8,040 nucleotides of DNA from Treponema sp. UBA7590 (GTDB taxonomy: Bacteria > Spirochaetota > Spirochaetia > Treponematales > Treponemataceae), in NCBI GenBank assembly GCA_002478955.1, contig DLKK01000086.1, positions 1-8,040 on the forward strand. Reading direction: 5' to 3'. The notes under the pieces were generated by a model. The model worked only from the letters and a program-made list of their open reading frames with translations, was not told the DNA's origin and did not search any database. The translations under genes and the position numbers were made by a program. Shown one piece after another: positions 1-6,783 of this stretch. Each line of letters opens with the position of its first letter. Position 1 is the first letter of the stretch.

Positions 1-5
1 GCAAA

Positions 6-467
6 ATGATAGCTGGAAAAACTGTTGTGTATACAAGTGGAACTTTCGATATGCTCCATGCGAACCACATAAAGATGATTGAGTATGCACGCTCATTGGG
101 TGAGATTCTGATTGTGGGCGTTAATACGGATGAGCTTGTAGCTTCGTATAAATCCCAGCCTATTATTCCGTTTGAGGAGAGGATTGCTCTTGTCAAGGCT
201 CTGAAATATCCGGACATTGTGATTCCTCAGCGTTCGCTGAACCATGCGGATAAAGTAAAAAAACTTAACTTTGATGTTTTCGTTGTGGGCGATGACTGGG
301 CAGGCAAATATGACTATTTAAAAGAGCAGGGCGTGGATGTTGTGTATTTCCCATACGGAGCAGGAATAAGTTCAAGCAGCCTGAAAGAACGTGTCTACGA
401 GCGTTACAGCGAGCTTAAGAAAACTGCGGACAATCATTTTCCGAATGATGTGGATGTAAGGAAATAA
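6..467 (+). CDS. tagD: TagD-like glycerol-3-phosphate cytidylyltransferase
   Basis: Predicted to join CTP and sn-glycerol 3-phosphate (or a closely related alcohol phosphate) to give a CDP-alcohol donor in the cytoplasm. The 153-residue protein shows the nucleotidyltransferase fold: GTFDMLHANH at residues 12-21 carries the two catalytic histidines (H18, H21) in a HxxH motif whose usual Gly is Asn. VGDDWAGKYDYL (94-105) is typical of TagD relatives, and GAGISSSSLK (118-127) matches the family's C-terminal ISTS-type nucleotide-binding signature. Known TagD proteins are about 130 residues; here a tail of some 22 residues follows. ATG at 6 gives a normal N-terminus, but the upstream frame stays open to the window edge, so an N-terminal extension cannot be excluded. 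GC is near 43% by hand count, higher than in the genes that follow. The LicD gene begins 2 bp after the stop. The substrate is inferred; CDP-ribitol-type or other alcohols remain possible. Confidence 0.82.
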   Translation: MIAGKTVVYTSGTFDMLHANHIKMIEYARSLGEILIVGVNTDELVASYKSQPIIPFEERIALVKALKYPDIVIPQRSLNHADKVKKLNFDVFVVGDDWAGKYDYLKEQGVDVVYFPYGAGISSSSLKERVYERYSELKKTADNHFPNDVDVRK

Positions 468-469
468 AT

Positions 470-1276
470 ATGCAGGAAGTTTTGAGAGAAGAATATATCG
501 ATGTTTTAAAGCAGGAACTTTCATTTATAGACAAAATTTGTTTGGAACAGAATATAAGATATTTTGTTTATTATGGTTCTCTTATAGGAGCAATCAGACA
601 TCATGGAATGATTCCTTGGGACGATGATATTGACATTGTAATGCCAAGAAATGACTATGAGAAATTTCTTGAGTATTTTAAGAACAATAATACTGGTTGC
701 TATAACATTGTAAGTAATGATACGGATTCTTCTGTTCCATACCTTATTTCAAGAGTAAGCGACAAAAGGTATCATCTTGAATTTTTACAGGGGGTACAGC
801 ATGAAGTTGGAATTTTTGTGGATGTTTATCCTTTTGACGGAATGGGCAACAGCAAGCTTTTTGCGGATGTTCATGGGACAGTTTGTTTTTTCTTAAGAAA
901 GTTTTTTTATGCAAAATACGCTTTTTATTTTCCTAAAGGAAGGATTGTTAAAAATTCAGTTATAAAGCTTTTAAAGAAACTGCTTAATATGCATAAAAAG
1001 CCTTTTACTCAGTCTCTGCTGGAAAAACTTGCAAAATCTAAGAATTTTGAAAAGTCTAAATATGTAAACTGTCCATTATGGGCAGATGAATATATAACTG
1101 GAAATTTGCCACGTGAGTATTTTGATAAATGTAAACGTGTAAAGTTTGAAGGAATAGATGTAAATATTCCTGCTGAATATGACAAAATTCTGACGGCATT
1201 GTTTGGAAGCTATATGGAACTTCCTCCTGAGAAAGACAGACTTATGCATCATTTTTACAAAGTGTACAAAAAATGA
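470..1276 (+). CDS. LicD-family phosphotransferase
   Basis: LicD (fukutin-like nucleotidyltransferase fold) enzyme, 268 residues, the usual family length. Known members transfer a phospho-alcohol, classically phosphocholine from CDP-choline, onto a cell-surface glycan. The diagnostic block is at residues 35-58: YGSLIGAIRHHG, then IPWDDDIDIVM with the acidic cluster D51-D55 expected to bind metal. A second conserved segment, GIFVDVYPFDG, is at 114-124. ATG at 470 is preceded by AAGGA (458-462) at a good distance, inside the end of the preceding cytidylyltransferase gene. The stop overlaps the next start (ATGA, 1273-1276), implying coupled translation. Because the neighbour resembles TagD and no choline kinase or choline cytidylyltransferase is visible, CDP-glycerol is the likelier donor here; that is inference from context. 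Confidence 0.88.
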   Translation: MQEVLREEYIDVLKQELSFIDKICLEQNIRYFVYYGSLIGAIRHHGMIPWDDDIDIVMPRNDYEKFLEYFKNNNTGCYNIVSNDTDSSVPYLISRVSDKRYHLEFLQGVQHEVGIFVDVYPFDGMGNSKLFADVHGTVCFFLRKFFYAKYAFYFPKGRIVKNSVIKLLKKLLNMHKKPFTQSLLEKLAKSKNFEKSKYVNCPLWADEYITGNLPREYFDKCKRVKFEGIDVNIPAEYDKILTALFGSYMELPPEKDRLMHHFYKVYKK

Positions 1277-2137
1277 TTTTTAGCTTTGCTTCTGCAATAA
1301 TTTTTTCTCTATTGTTCTCAAGTTGCACAAATGAATCATCTTCATTTGATTCTTTATGGTATGAAAAAAATCCTGTAACAGCCCATGCTTTTGGCTGTGT
1401 TTATGATACAGATGGAAACTGCTATTCATATACAAATTGCAGAGAGGCTTTTGTGCAGAGTTACAAAAAAGGCATAAGAATTTTTGAATGCGATGTAGAT
1501 TATACAAAAGATGAAATTCCTGTCTTGTGTCATGATTGGAATCTTTTCTGTAAAATGACGAATTTAAATTATGAGGGGGGGGGCGATGAATTATAGTGAA
1601 TTTAAAAGCGCACTTATTTATGACTCTTTCCGCGTTCTTTCCTTGCAGGAAGCTATAGATTTAATGCTAAGATTTCCTGATATTTATATTGATATAGATT
1701 TTGGCGGAAAATCTCCGGAACTTGCAATAAATCTGATTCAAGAGAATTTTTATAAATATGGATATGCTCTTTCAGACAGGTTTATAATCGAAATTTACAG
1801 TTTCTCTGATTATGAAAAAATAAATTCTCTTCACCATTTTAAAAATTATCTTTTCACAGAAAGCTTGTTTAACAACGGAAAAGATTTAACAGACTCGCAA
1901 AGAGATGAAATTATTGATTTTTGCAATAAGAAAAGCATAAAAACTGTTGCTGTTTATTCTTCTTATATAACAAAAAATATCACAGAAAAATACAGCAAGG
2001 CTGGTATCGCAGTAATAGCTTATGGAGAAATTGCAAATTCTGTAGAAGATTTCGGTTCCTTAAAAGAACTTGGATGTTCCGGCATTCAGTCTGACTGTGT
2101 TGAAAATAAAGATTGGTGGGCTTATGGCGACAAGTAA
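1273..2137 (+). pseudogene. Glycerophosphodiester phosphodiesterase lipoprotein, frame broken at a G9 tract (probable phase-OFF allele)
   Basis: Two overlapping reading frames (1273-1596, 107 aa; 1571-2137, 188 aa) together make one GDPD, which hydrolyses glycerophosphodiesters to glycerol 3-phosphate and an alcohol. The first part has a short hydrophobic leader ending in a lipobox-like LFSSC (residues 14-18), so a membrane-anchored lipoprotein is predicted. Its leader lacks the usual Lys/Arg. It also carries the GDPD active-site set: HAFG with H38, N55, FECDVDYTKD with E72 and D74, and LCHDW with H87 and D88. The second part continues the barrel (YIDIDFGG; GCSGIQSD near the end). The frame changes within nine G at 1575-1583. 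As written, translation stops at TAG 1594-1596; deleting one G gives an intact 287-codon protein. The start overlaps licD by 4 bp with no clear ribosome binding site, and the end overlaps the flippase gene by 14 bp. An assembly error in the homopolymer is the main alternative. Confidence 0.8.
1575..1583 (+). repeat. Poly-G tract (G9), candidate slipped-strand phase-variation switch
   Basis: Nine consecutive G in a region of about 30% GC, sitting exactly where the GDPD reading frame shifts by one. With eight G (or eleven) the upstream and downstream frames join. With nine, the ribosome meets TAG 11 bp after the tract. Such G runs mutate by slipped-strand mispairing and are established ON/OFF switches of surface genes in several bacteria. 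No other G run of this length is present in the window. Confidence 0.8.
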
Positions 2138-3533
2138 AGCATTAAAAGCTGGAATCGGATATACAGTTGGAAACTATCTTGTAAAAGGAATTTCGTTTTT
2201 AACGATTCCAATTTTTGCAAGAGTTTTGTCTCCTAGCGATTACGGCATTTTCAATACATATCTTGCATACGAAAGTATTTTTTATCTCTTTATTTGTCTT
2301 GCAGTTCATACTTGCTTAAAAAATGGAAAATATAAATATCAGGAAAGTTTTTCTTCTTTTTCATCTTCTTGTCTGCTTTTAATCTGCATAAATTTCGTTA
2401 TATGGCTTTTGCTCGTAAATATTTTATATCCAGTCATTAAAATATTTACAGGTTATTCTATATGGATTATTAATATATTGATATTTCATTGCTTAGCTTC
2501 TTCTGTTTTGATTTTTTATAATTCATATATAAGCCTTAATTTTGAATACAGGCCTTATCTGATTGTTTCCGCATTGAATGCAATAGGTAATGTTGTTTTA
2601 TCAGTCCTGTTGATTCATTTTGTTTTTCCGTCATCAAGATATATTGGAAGAGTTTTAGGGACATTTATTCCTCTTGCAGTTATTTCAATTTATGTTTTTT
2701 TCTATTTTTTTAAGAAAGCAAAACCAAGTATAAACAGGGCATATTGGAATTTTGCATTGAAATTCAGTCTTCCGCTGATTCCTCACGGCATATCGCAGGT
2801 AATTTTAAGTCAGTTTGACAGAATTATGATTACAAAGATGGTTGGAGAGACTGAATCTGGAATTTACAGTTTTGGATATACAATTTTTTCGATTGTTCAG
2901 ATAACAGGCGCTTCTGTTGATTCTGCATGGGAGCCATGGTTTTATAAAAAAATGCATGAAAATGACTATGCAACTATAAAAGAAAAATCTTCTATAGTTA
3001 TTGTCCTTATGGCTCTTTTTATGGCTACTATCATGCTGCTGAGCCCAGAACTTTTAAAAATTCTTGGCACTAGTGCTTATAAAGATTCTGTTTATTGTGT
3101 AATACCTTTGGTTGCAGGTGGATTTTTTGCATTTCTCTATAATTTTCCTGCTGAAATTGAATATTATTTTGAAAAGACAAAGTTTATTATGGCAGGAACT
3201 ATGGCCGCTGCAATTTTAAATATAGTTCTAAACTATATATTTATCAAAAAACTAGGATATATTACTGCCGCTTACACAACTCTTGCGACATACTTTTTAT
3301 ACTTCATTTTTCATTGCTTTCTTGCTAAGAAAATATTTAGTGAAAATGTTTACAGTAAAAAAATGCTGATATTGACTTCATTTTTTATTTTTGCAGCTAC
3401 GGCAGTTTCTGTCTTTTTCTTGAATATTTTTGTAGTTCGAGTTTCTCTGGCACTTCTGTCTATTGGTTTATTTATTCTTTATGAAGAGAAAAAAATTGGG
3501 ATTTTAAAAAGTAAATTGAAAACTAAAAAATGA
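2124..3533 (+). CDS. wzx: Wzx-type polysaccharide flippase (MOP superfamily)
   Basis: Integral membrane protein of 469 residues, predicted to flip lipid-linked repeat units across the inner membrane. The N-terminus reads GYTVGNYLVKGISFLTIPIF (residues 12-31) followed by ARVLSPSDYGIF, the classic start of Polysacc_synt flippases. A second typical block around residues 212-252 contains FSLPLIPHGIS, QFDRIMI and GIYSFGYTI. The rest alternates hydrophobic segments of about 20 residues with short charged loops, consistent with 12-14 membrane spans. I chose ATG 2124 (MATSKALK) because it gives the canonical start; the 18 codons upstream in this frame lie inside the GDPD gene and have no flippase character. 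The start overlaps the GDPD stop by 14 bp, and only a weak GGTGGG (2115-2120) precedes it, so translation probably depends on ribosomes finishing or reinitiating in the GDPD gene. Confidence 0.9.
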   Translation: MATSKALKAGIGYTVGNYLVKGISFLTIPIFARVLSPSDYGIFNTYLAYESIFYLFICLAVHTCLKNGKYKYQESFSSFSSSCLLLICINFVIWLLLVNILYPVIKIFTGYSIWIINILIFHCLASSVLIFYNSYISLNFEYRPYLIVSALNAIGNVVLSVLLIHFVFPSSRYIGRVLGTFIPLAVISIYVFFYFFKKAKPSINRAYWNFALKFSLPLIPHGISQVILSQFDRIMITKMVGETESGIYSFGYTIFSIVQITGASVDSAWEPWFYKKMHENDYATIKEKSSIVIVLMALFMATIMLLSPELLKILGTSAYKDSVYCVIPLVAGGFFAFLYNFPAEIEYYFEKTKFIMAGTMAAAILNIVLNYIFIKKLGYITAAYTTLATYFLYFIFHCFLAKKIFSENVYSKKMLILTSFFIFAATAVSVFFLNIFVVRVSLALLSIGLFILYEEKKIGILKSKLKTKK

Positions 3534-3549
3534 TGGATGGAATGTAAGA

Positions 3550-4815
3550 ATGAATGATTGTTCTATAAAAAAAATTATAAAAATACCGGATTTTTCATTT
3601 GAGAAAAAACTAACAGAATTCTCTTTCTTTTACATAGGTTTAATGACAGGATTATTGATTTTTAGAAATGTTTTTAAACCTCTTGGAATGCTTTATAATT
3701 TATGTATGGCTTTTCTTGCACTAAGAGCTTTTTGGCTTTGTATAAGAGATAAAGCAACTCTCACGATTTGGCCATTCAGATTTAAACTTTTAGCACTTTG
3801 TCTTTCTCTTACATTTTCACTTTGTTTTTCTATAGAATTTTTTGCAAGAAATTTAGTTGCCTTAACTAGTCAGTTTTTAATGTGCTTTATATTTTTGAAA
3901 ATGCCTACATACAATGAAATAAAATCATTTATAAAGGGTTTCAAAATAGTTCTTGTAATAAATTATATTTTTGCAACAGTTCAACTGATAATCATAAAAC
4001 TTTATGGAATAAACATTTTCTTTTATCTAGGATTTTATTTAGGGATTTATGATTCTATAGATTTGGCAGAAGTTGAAGTTTCCAGAATTACAGGCTTGAT
4101 TTGGGATCCTTATGTTCTTGGTATGTTTTGTGCTATTGGATTTTTTCTTTTTAAGAAAGTTTGGACAAAGCTTTGGATTTTGGTTTTGCTATATTTTTCA
4201 TATTCAAGAGCAGGCGAAGTTGGTTTTGTGGCGGGATTTTGTTACTGGATTTTACCAAGATTAAAAAGAATTTTTAAGAAAGATTTTTTTGCTTTGCCGT
4301 TTGCTCTCTTACTTTGTGTTCCATTTTTTTCTTTTTTGCCAAAAGCATTGGATGCAATGGATTTTAACAGGGGATTCAGTAGAGATAGTCAAGGATGGCG
4401 ACGTGTTGAGTATATAACAAAGATTCCGGAAGTTTGGGCAGAAGACAACAATCCTTTTCTTGCAATATTTGGTGGAGCTCCGTTTTATTCAGGTGCAAGA
4501 TACCTTTTTAGCCCGGTTGACTCACTTATAAAAACAGATGTTCAAAGAAAAGCTGATGGTGATGAAGAAAAACTTTTTTATTGGACTGTAGAAACAGACT
4601 GGTTTGCAATTTTAATAGGTCGCGGAATTTTTGGTCTTTTTGTATATCTTGCTTTGTTTTTCTATATTTTCAAAATAAAAATTTCAAGGACTAACAAAGC
4701 TATTGCAATGGCTGTTTTCATTGCAGGTGTTGGATATTATTACGACTCTGCAATTTTTTCTTGTTTCATGGTTTATTTCTGTGCTTGCACAAAGAACATT
4801 GAGGAATATTTATGA
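3550..4815 (+). CDS. wzy: Wzy-type polysaccharide polymerase (O-antigen ligase-like membrane protein)
   Basis: Multispanning membrane protein of 421 residues with the layout of Wzy/WaaL proteins. Several N-terminal spans are followed by RITGLIWDPYVLGMFC near residue 180, in which a conserved Arg and an Asp-Pro pair are typical of this superfamily. YFSYSRAGEVGF (about 215-226) follows, then a long polar loop (about 264-350, rich in charged residues and predicted to be periplasmic), then terminal spans. This fits polymerisation of undecaprenyl-linked repeats delivered by the flippase encoded 16 bp upstream. Sequence conservation in this family is low, so ligase versus polymerase cannot be settled; the adjacent flippase favours polymerase. 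The start ATG 3550 has only a loose GGATGGA (3534-3540) upstream. The stop overlaps the following glycosyltransferase start by 4 bp (ATGA). Confidence 0.78.
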   Translation: MNDCSIKKIIKIPDFSFEKKLTEFSFFYIGLMTGLLIFRNVFKPLGMLYNLCMAFLALRAFWLCIRDKATLTIWPFRFKLLALCLSLTFSLCFSIEFFARNLVALTSQFLMCFIFLKMPTYNEIKSFIKGFKIVLVINYIFATVQLIIIKLYGINIFFYLGFYLGIYDSIDLAEVEVSRITGLIWDPYVLGMFCAIGFFLFKKVWTKLWILVLLYFSYSRAGEVGFVAGFCYWILPRLKRIFKKDFFALPFALLLCVPFFSFLPKALDAMDFNRGFSRDSQGWRRVEYITKIPEVWAEDNNPFLAIFGGAPFYSGARYLFSPVDSLIKTDVQRKADGDEEKLFYWTVETDWFAILIGRGIFGLFVYLALFFYIFKIKISRTNKAIAMAVFIAGVGYYYDSAIFSCFMVYFCACTKNIEEYL

Positions 4816-5693
4816 ACGTTTCAGTAATTATTGTAAATTACAATACAAAAGAACTTACTAAAAATTGTCTTGCTTCAATATTTGAAAAGACAAAGAACAT
4901 TGATTTTGAAGTGATTGTATCTGACAATGGAAGCACTGATGGCTCTATTGAAATGATAAAATCAGATTTTCCGCAAGTTGTTTTAATTGAAAATAACGCC
5001 AATCTTGGATTTGGAAAAGCGAACAATATAGCAGCAAAGATTGCAAAAGGAAAATATCTGCTTTTTTTGAACAGCGATACGATTTTGCTGAATAATGCAG
5101 TAAAAGAATTTTTTGATAGGGCGGTAGGTGAAAAAAATAAAATTTTGGGTTGTATTCTTGTAAATGAGATAGGAACACCTGTCCATAGTTATGAACGATT
5201 TTCTCCTTTTTTTAAAGCAATTTTTAGAACCGTGATACAAACTTATCCTATTTTGACCAAAATACATCTGTTAAAGAAAAAAGAAATAAACGATTCTAAT
5301 AATAAAATTAATAATGATGATATTCAGTTTATTATTGGAGCTGATTTATTTGTTTCTGCAAATAATTTTTTTGCACTTTCAGGTTTTGATGAAAATTTCT
5401 TTATGTTTTTTGAAGATGAAGATTTGTGTAGAAGAGCAGCTATGAGAGGTATTTATTGTGATATTGTCGATACTCCAAGAATAGCTCATCTTGAATCTAA
5501 AAGTACAAAAATAAAAAGCAAAAAAATTGAGTTTTTTGAACACAGTCTTTTTATTTATTCTAGAAAGTATTACACGAAATTTTCGTATTCATTTATTCGG
5601 ATTTTATTTTTTGTTTATTCAATCTTTAGGATGTTTGATTTTAGATTTTCATTGAAAGAAAGAATATCAATGCTGAAGAACATTATTTTATAA
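4812..5693 (+). CDS. Family-2 glycosyltransferase (rhamnosyltransferase-like)
   Basis: Cytoplasmic GT-A glycosyltransferase of 293 residues, expected to add one sugar to the lipid-linked repeat unit. The GT2 features appear in order: VSVIIVNYNT at 3-12, VSDNGSTDGS at 36-45 for nucleotide binding, NNANLGFGKANN at 61-72 (typical of the WbbL/rhamnosyltransferase branch), LNSDT at 86-90 as the DxD-like metal site, GAD at 176-178, and FEDEDLCRRA at 200-209 containing the probable catalytic acid region. The C-terminal 50 residues are basic and hydrophobic, possibly membrane-associating. A strong GAGGA (4801-4805) lies six bases before the ATG, which overlaps the polymerase stop by 4 bp. The sugar specificity is not visible from sequence; rhamnose is only the commonest activity of the nearest branch. 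Confidence 0.88.
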   Translation: MNVSVIIVNYNTKELTKNCLASIFEKTKNIDFEVIVSDNGSTDGSIEMIKSDFPQVVLIENNANLGFGKANNIAAKIAKGKYLLFLNSDTILLNNAVKEFFDRAVGEKNKILGCILVNEIGTPVHSYERFSPFFKAIFRTVIQTYPILTKIHLLKKKEINDSNNKINNDDIQFIIGADLFVSANNFFALSGFDENFFMFFEDEDLCRRAAMRGIYCDIVDTPRIAHLESKSTKIKSKKIEFFEHSLFIYSRKYYTKFSYSFIRILFFVYSIFRMFDFRFSLKERISMLKNIIL

Positions 5694-5706
5694 AAGAGGA
5701 TAAAAG

Positions 5707-6663
5707 ATGACTGCAAGAGCATTACGGAAAATAACCGATACGATGGCATTTTGGGCTAAGGCATTTAATAAATTAAGAATTATGCCAATTTCAGTTTTTT
5801 TATTTAAATTCAAAGATAAAATTGTCTTAAAATGGATTTATAAAAATTATTATGAATTTATAGAAAATTACAAAAAGCCAATGTCCGTTGAACAAAAATT
5901 TAAATTTGAAAAACTTCCAATTTGGGTTTGCTGGCTTCAGGGGGAAGAAAATGCTCCTATACTTGTAAAAAAATGCATTGCAAGTATAAGGATTAATTCT
6001 AATGGGCATAAAGTAATTGTTGTAACAGAAAAGAATATTTCTGATTTTGTAGATATTCCAGAACAAATTTTTGAAAAAGTAGCAAGCGGAAGTCTTTCTA
6101 GAACTCATTTTTCTGATATTTTAAGATTTATGCTTTTATCTACTTACGGCGGAATGTGGATTGATTCTACATTTTTTATAACCAAAAAACTTCCAGAATC
6201 TTATTTTGAATATAATTTATTTTCTGCTGCAAAACAACTGGAACCAAAAGATAGAAAAAATGTATGTATTTCAAGATGCCGATGGACTAGTTCATTTTTG
6301 GGAGCAAATAGAAATAATCATCTGCTGTTTTGTTTTTTACGGGACATTTTACTTGAATATGAAAAAAATAATTCTGTTTTTATAGATTACCTTTTAATCG
6401 ATTATTTTATCTATATTGCATACACAGAATTTAAAGAAGTAAGAAATGATATAGATTCCATTCCTGTCAATAATATTGATTTTGGTTGGCTTTTTCATTC
6501 TATGAACAAAAAATTTGATGCAAATGAAGCTCAAAAAATGCTTTTTGGTGAAACTTTAGCATTTAAACTTTCATATAAAATAAAATGGAGAAAACAAACA
6601 AGAGGGAAAATTACATATTTTGGAAAGTTTATAGAAGATAATATTTTTATTGACAAAAACTAG
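5707..6663 (+). CDS. Capsular polysaccharide synthesis glycosyltransferase (GT32-like)
   Basis: Glycosyltransferase of 318 residues resembling the Caps_synth/GT32 group. Key blocks: IWVCWLQGEENAP (72-84), an N-terminal motif of this group; VIVVTEKN (103-110); LSRTHFSDILRFMLL (130-144); and STYGGMWIDSTF (145-156), which holds the DxD-type metal and nucleotide-sugar site at 152-154 (IDS, a degenerate DxD that is common in this family). The 70 residues before the domain are basic and hydrophobic, as in relatives. AGAGGA (5695-5700) precedes ATG 5707 at good spacing. The gene lies 13 bp after the GT2 gene, clearly in the same operon. Its last 14 bp contain the -35 element of an internal promoter. 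Donor and acceptor are unknown. Confidence 0.85.
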   Translation: MTARALRKITDTMAFWAKAFNKLRIMPISVFLFKFKDKIVLKWIYKNYYEFIENYKKPMSVEQKFKFEKLPIWVCWLQGEENAPILVKKCIASIRINSNGHKVIVVTEKNISDFVDIPEQIFEKVASGSLSRTHFSDILRFMLLSTYGGMWIDSTFFITKKLPESYFEYNLFSAAKQLEPKDRKNVCISRCRWTSSFLGANRNNHLLFCFLRDILLEYEKNNSVFIDYLLIDYFIYIAYTEFKEVRNDIDSIPVNNIDFGWLFHSMNKKFDANEAQKMLFGETLAFKLSYKIKWRKQTRGKITYFGKFIEDNIFIDKN

Positions 6664-6679
6664 GTCTGTATGCTATATT
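6650..6679 (+). promoter_or_regulatory. Internal sigma-70 promoter upstream of the leader RNA and NYN gene
   Basis: TTGACA (6650-6655) is a perfect -35 element and TATATT (6674-6679) a good -10, separated by 18 bp. The -35 lies inside the end of the preceding glycosyltransferase gene. A start point near 6686 would place a hairpin (6687-6705) at the very 5' end of the transcript. This is the best promoter match I see in the window and it points at the only sizeable gene-free gap. Confidence 0.72.
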
Positions 6680-6685
6680 GAGAGT

Positions 6686-6774
6686 GCATAGGAATTTGTC
6701 CTATGGTTGAACAGACCGGTAATGAACAGAGCTCCCACGATAGGGGAATACTCCAGATTACACGGTCTTTTTTT
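6686..6774 (+). ncRNA. Predicted structured small RNA or 5' leader, about 89 nt
   Basis: Bounded by the promoter at 6650-6679 and an intrinsic terminator ending at 6774. The RNA would begin with a perfect 7-bp hairpin (CATAGGA 6687-6693 with TCCTATG 6699-6705, loop ATTTG). A short linker, GTTGAAC, follows. Then comes a long stem AGACCGGTAAT (6713-6723) paired with ATTAC-A-CGGTCT (6757-6768, one bulged A), then U7. Inside the large apical region, TCCC (6733-6736) can pair with GGGG (6743-6746) and GAG (6729-6731) with CTC (6751-6753), giving a nested arm. I do not recognise a known riboswitch, 6S, SRP or other standard RNA class. It could be a free small RNA, an attenuator for the NYN gene, or the RNA part of a toxin-antitoxin-like pair. 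Start and function are inferred. Confidence 0.5.
6713..6774 (+). terminator. Intrinsic terminator of the leader RNA
   Basis: Arms 6713-6723 and 6757-6768 form an 11-bp stem with one bulged A. The base of the stem is GC-containing (AGACCG/CGGTCT) and is followed directly by seven T (6768-6774). The large loop is unusual for a plain terminator and carries its own small arm. It lies 13 bp before the NYN start codon, so it would stop most transcription before that gene unless relieved. Confidence 0.65.
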
Positions 6775-6776
6775 AT

Positions 6777-6783
6777 GGGAGAG
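6777..6783 (+). promoter_or_regulatory. Ribosome binding site of the NYN gene, complementary to the terminator loop
   Basis: GGGAGAG lies four bases before ATG 6788 and decides that start over the in-frame TTG at 6707, which falls inside the RNA hairpins and lacks a binding site. Its GGGAG (6777-6781) is exactly complementary to CTCCC (6732-6736) in the loop of the upstream RNA, so the leader could mask translation initiation. Confidence 0.6.

Noticed and set aside
2070..2123. Upstream start adding 18 residues to the flippase
   Set aside because: This segment is out-of-frame GDPD coding sequence. The flippase family start fits ATG 2124.
3567..3574. A8 run near the start of the polymerase gene as a second phase switch
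   Set aside because: The frame is intact, and A7-type runs are common throughout this AT-rich window, so there is no specific evidence of switching.
4789..4903. 14-bp direct repeat ACAAAGAACATTGA at 4789-4802 and 4890-4903
   Set aside because: Both copies lie within coding sequence in an AT-rich region, in different frames and contexts, with no further copies or structure. Probably chance.
4838..5267. Minus-strand reading frames within the GT2 gene
   Set aside because: They are shadows of a clear plus-strand glycosyltransferase, without recognisable domains or ribosome binding sites.
6705..6711. GTTGAAC matches the integron attC R' consensus (GTTRRRY)
   Set aside because: No paired RYYYAAC core or attC-like palindrome was found at a suitable distance. 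A seven-base degenerate match is expected by chance.
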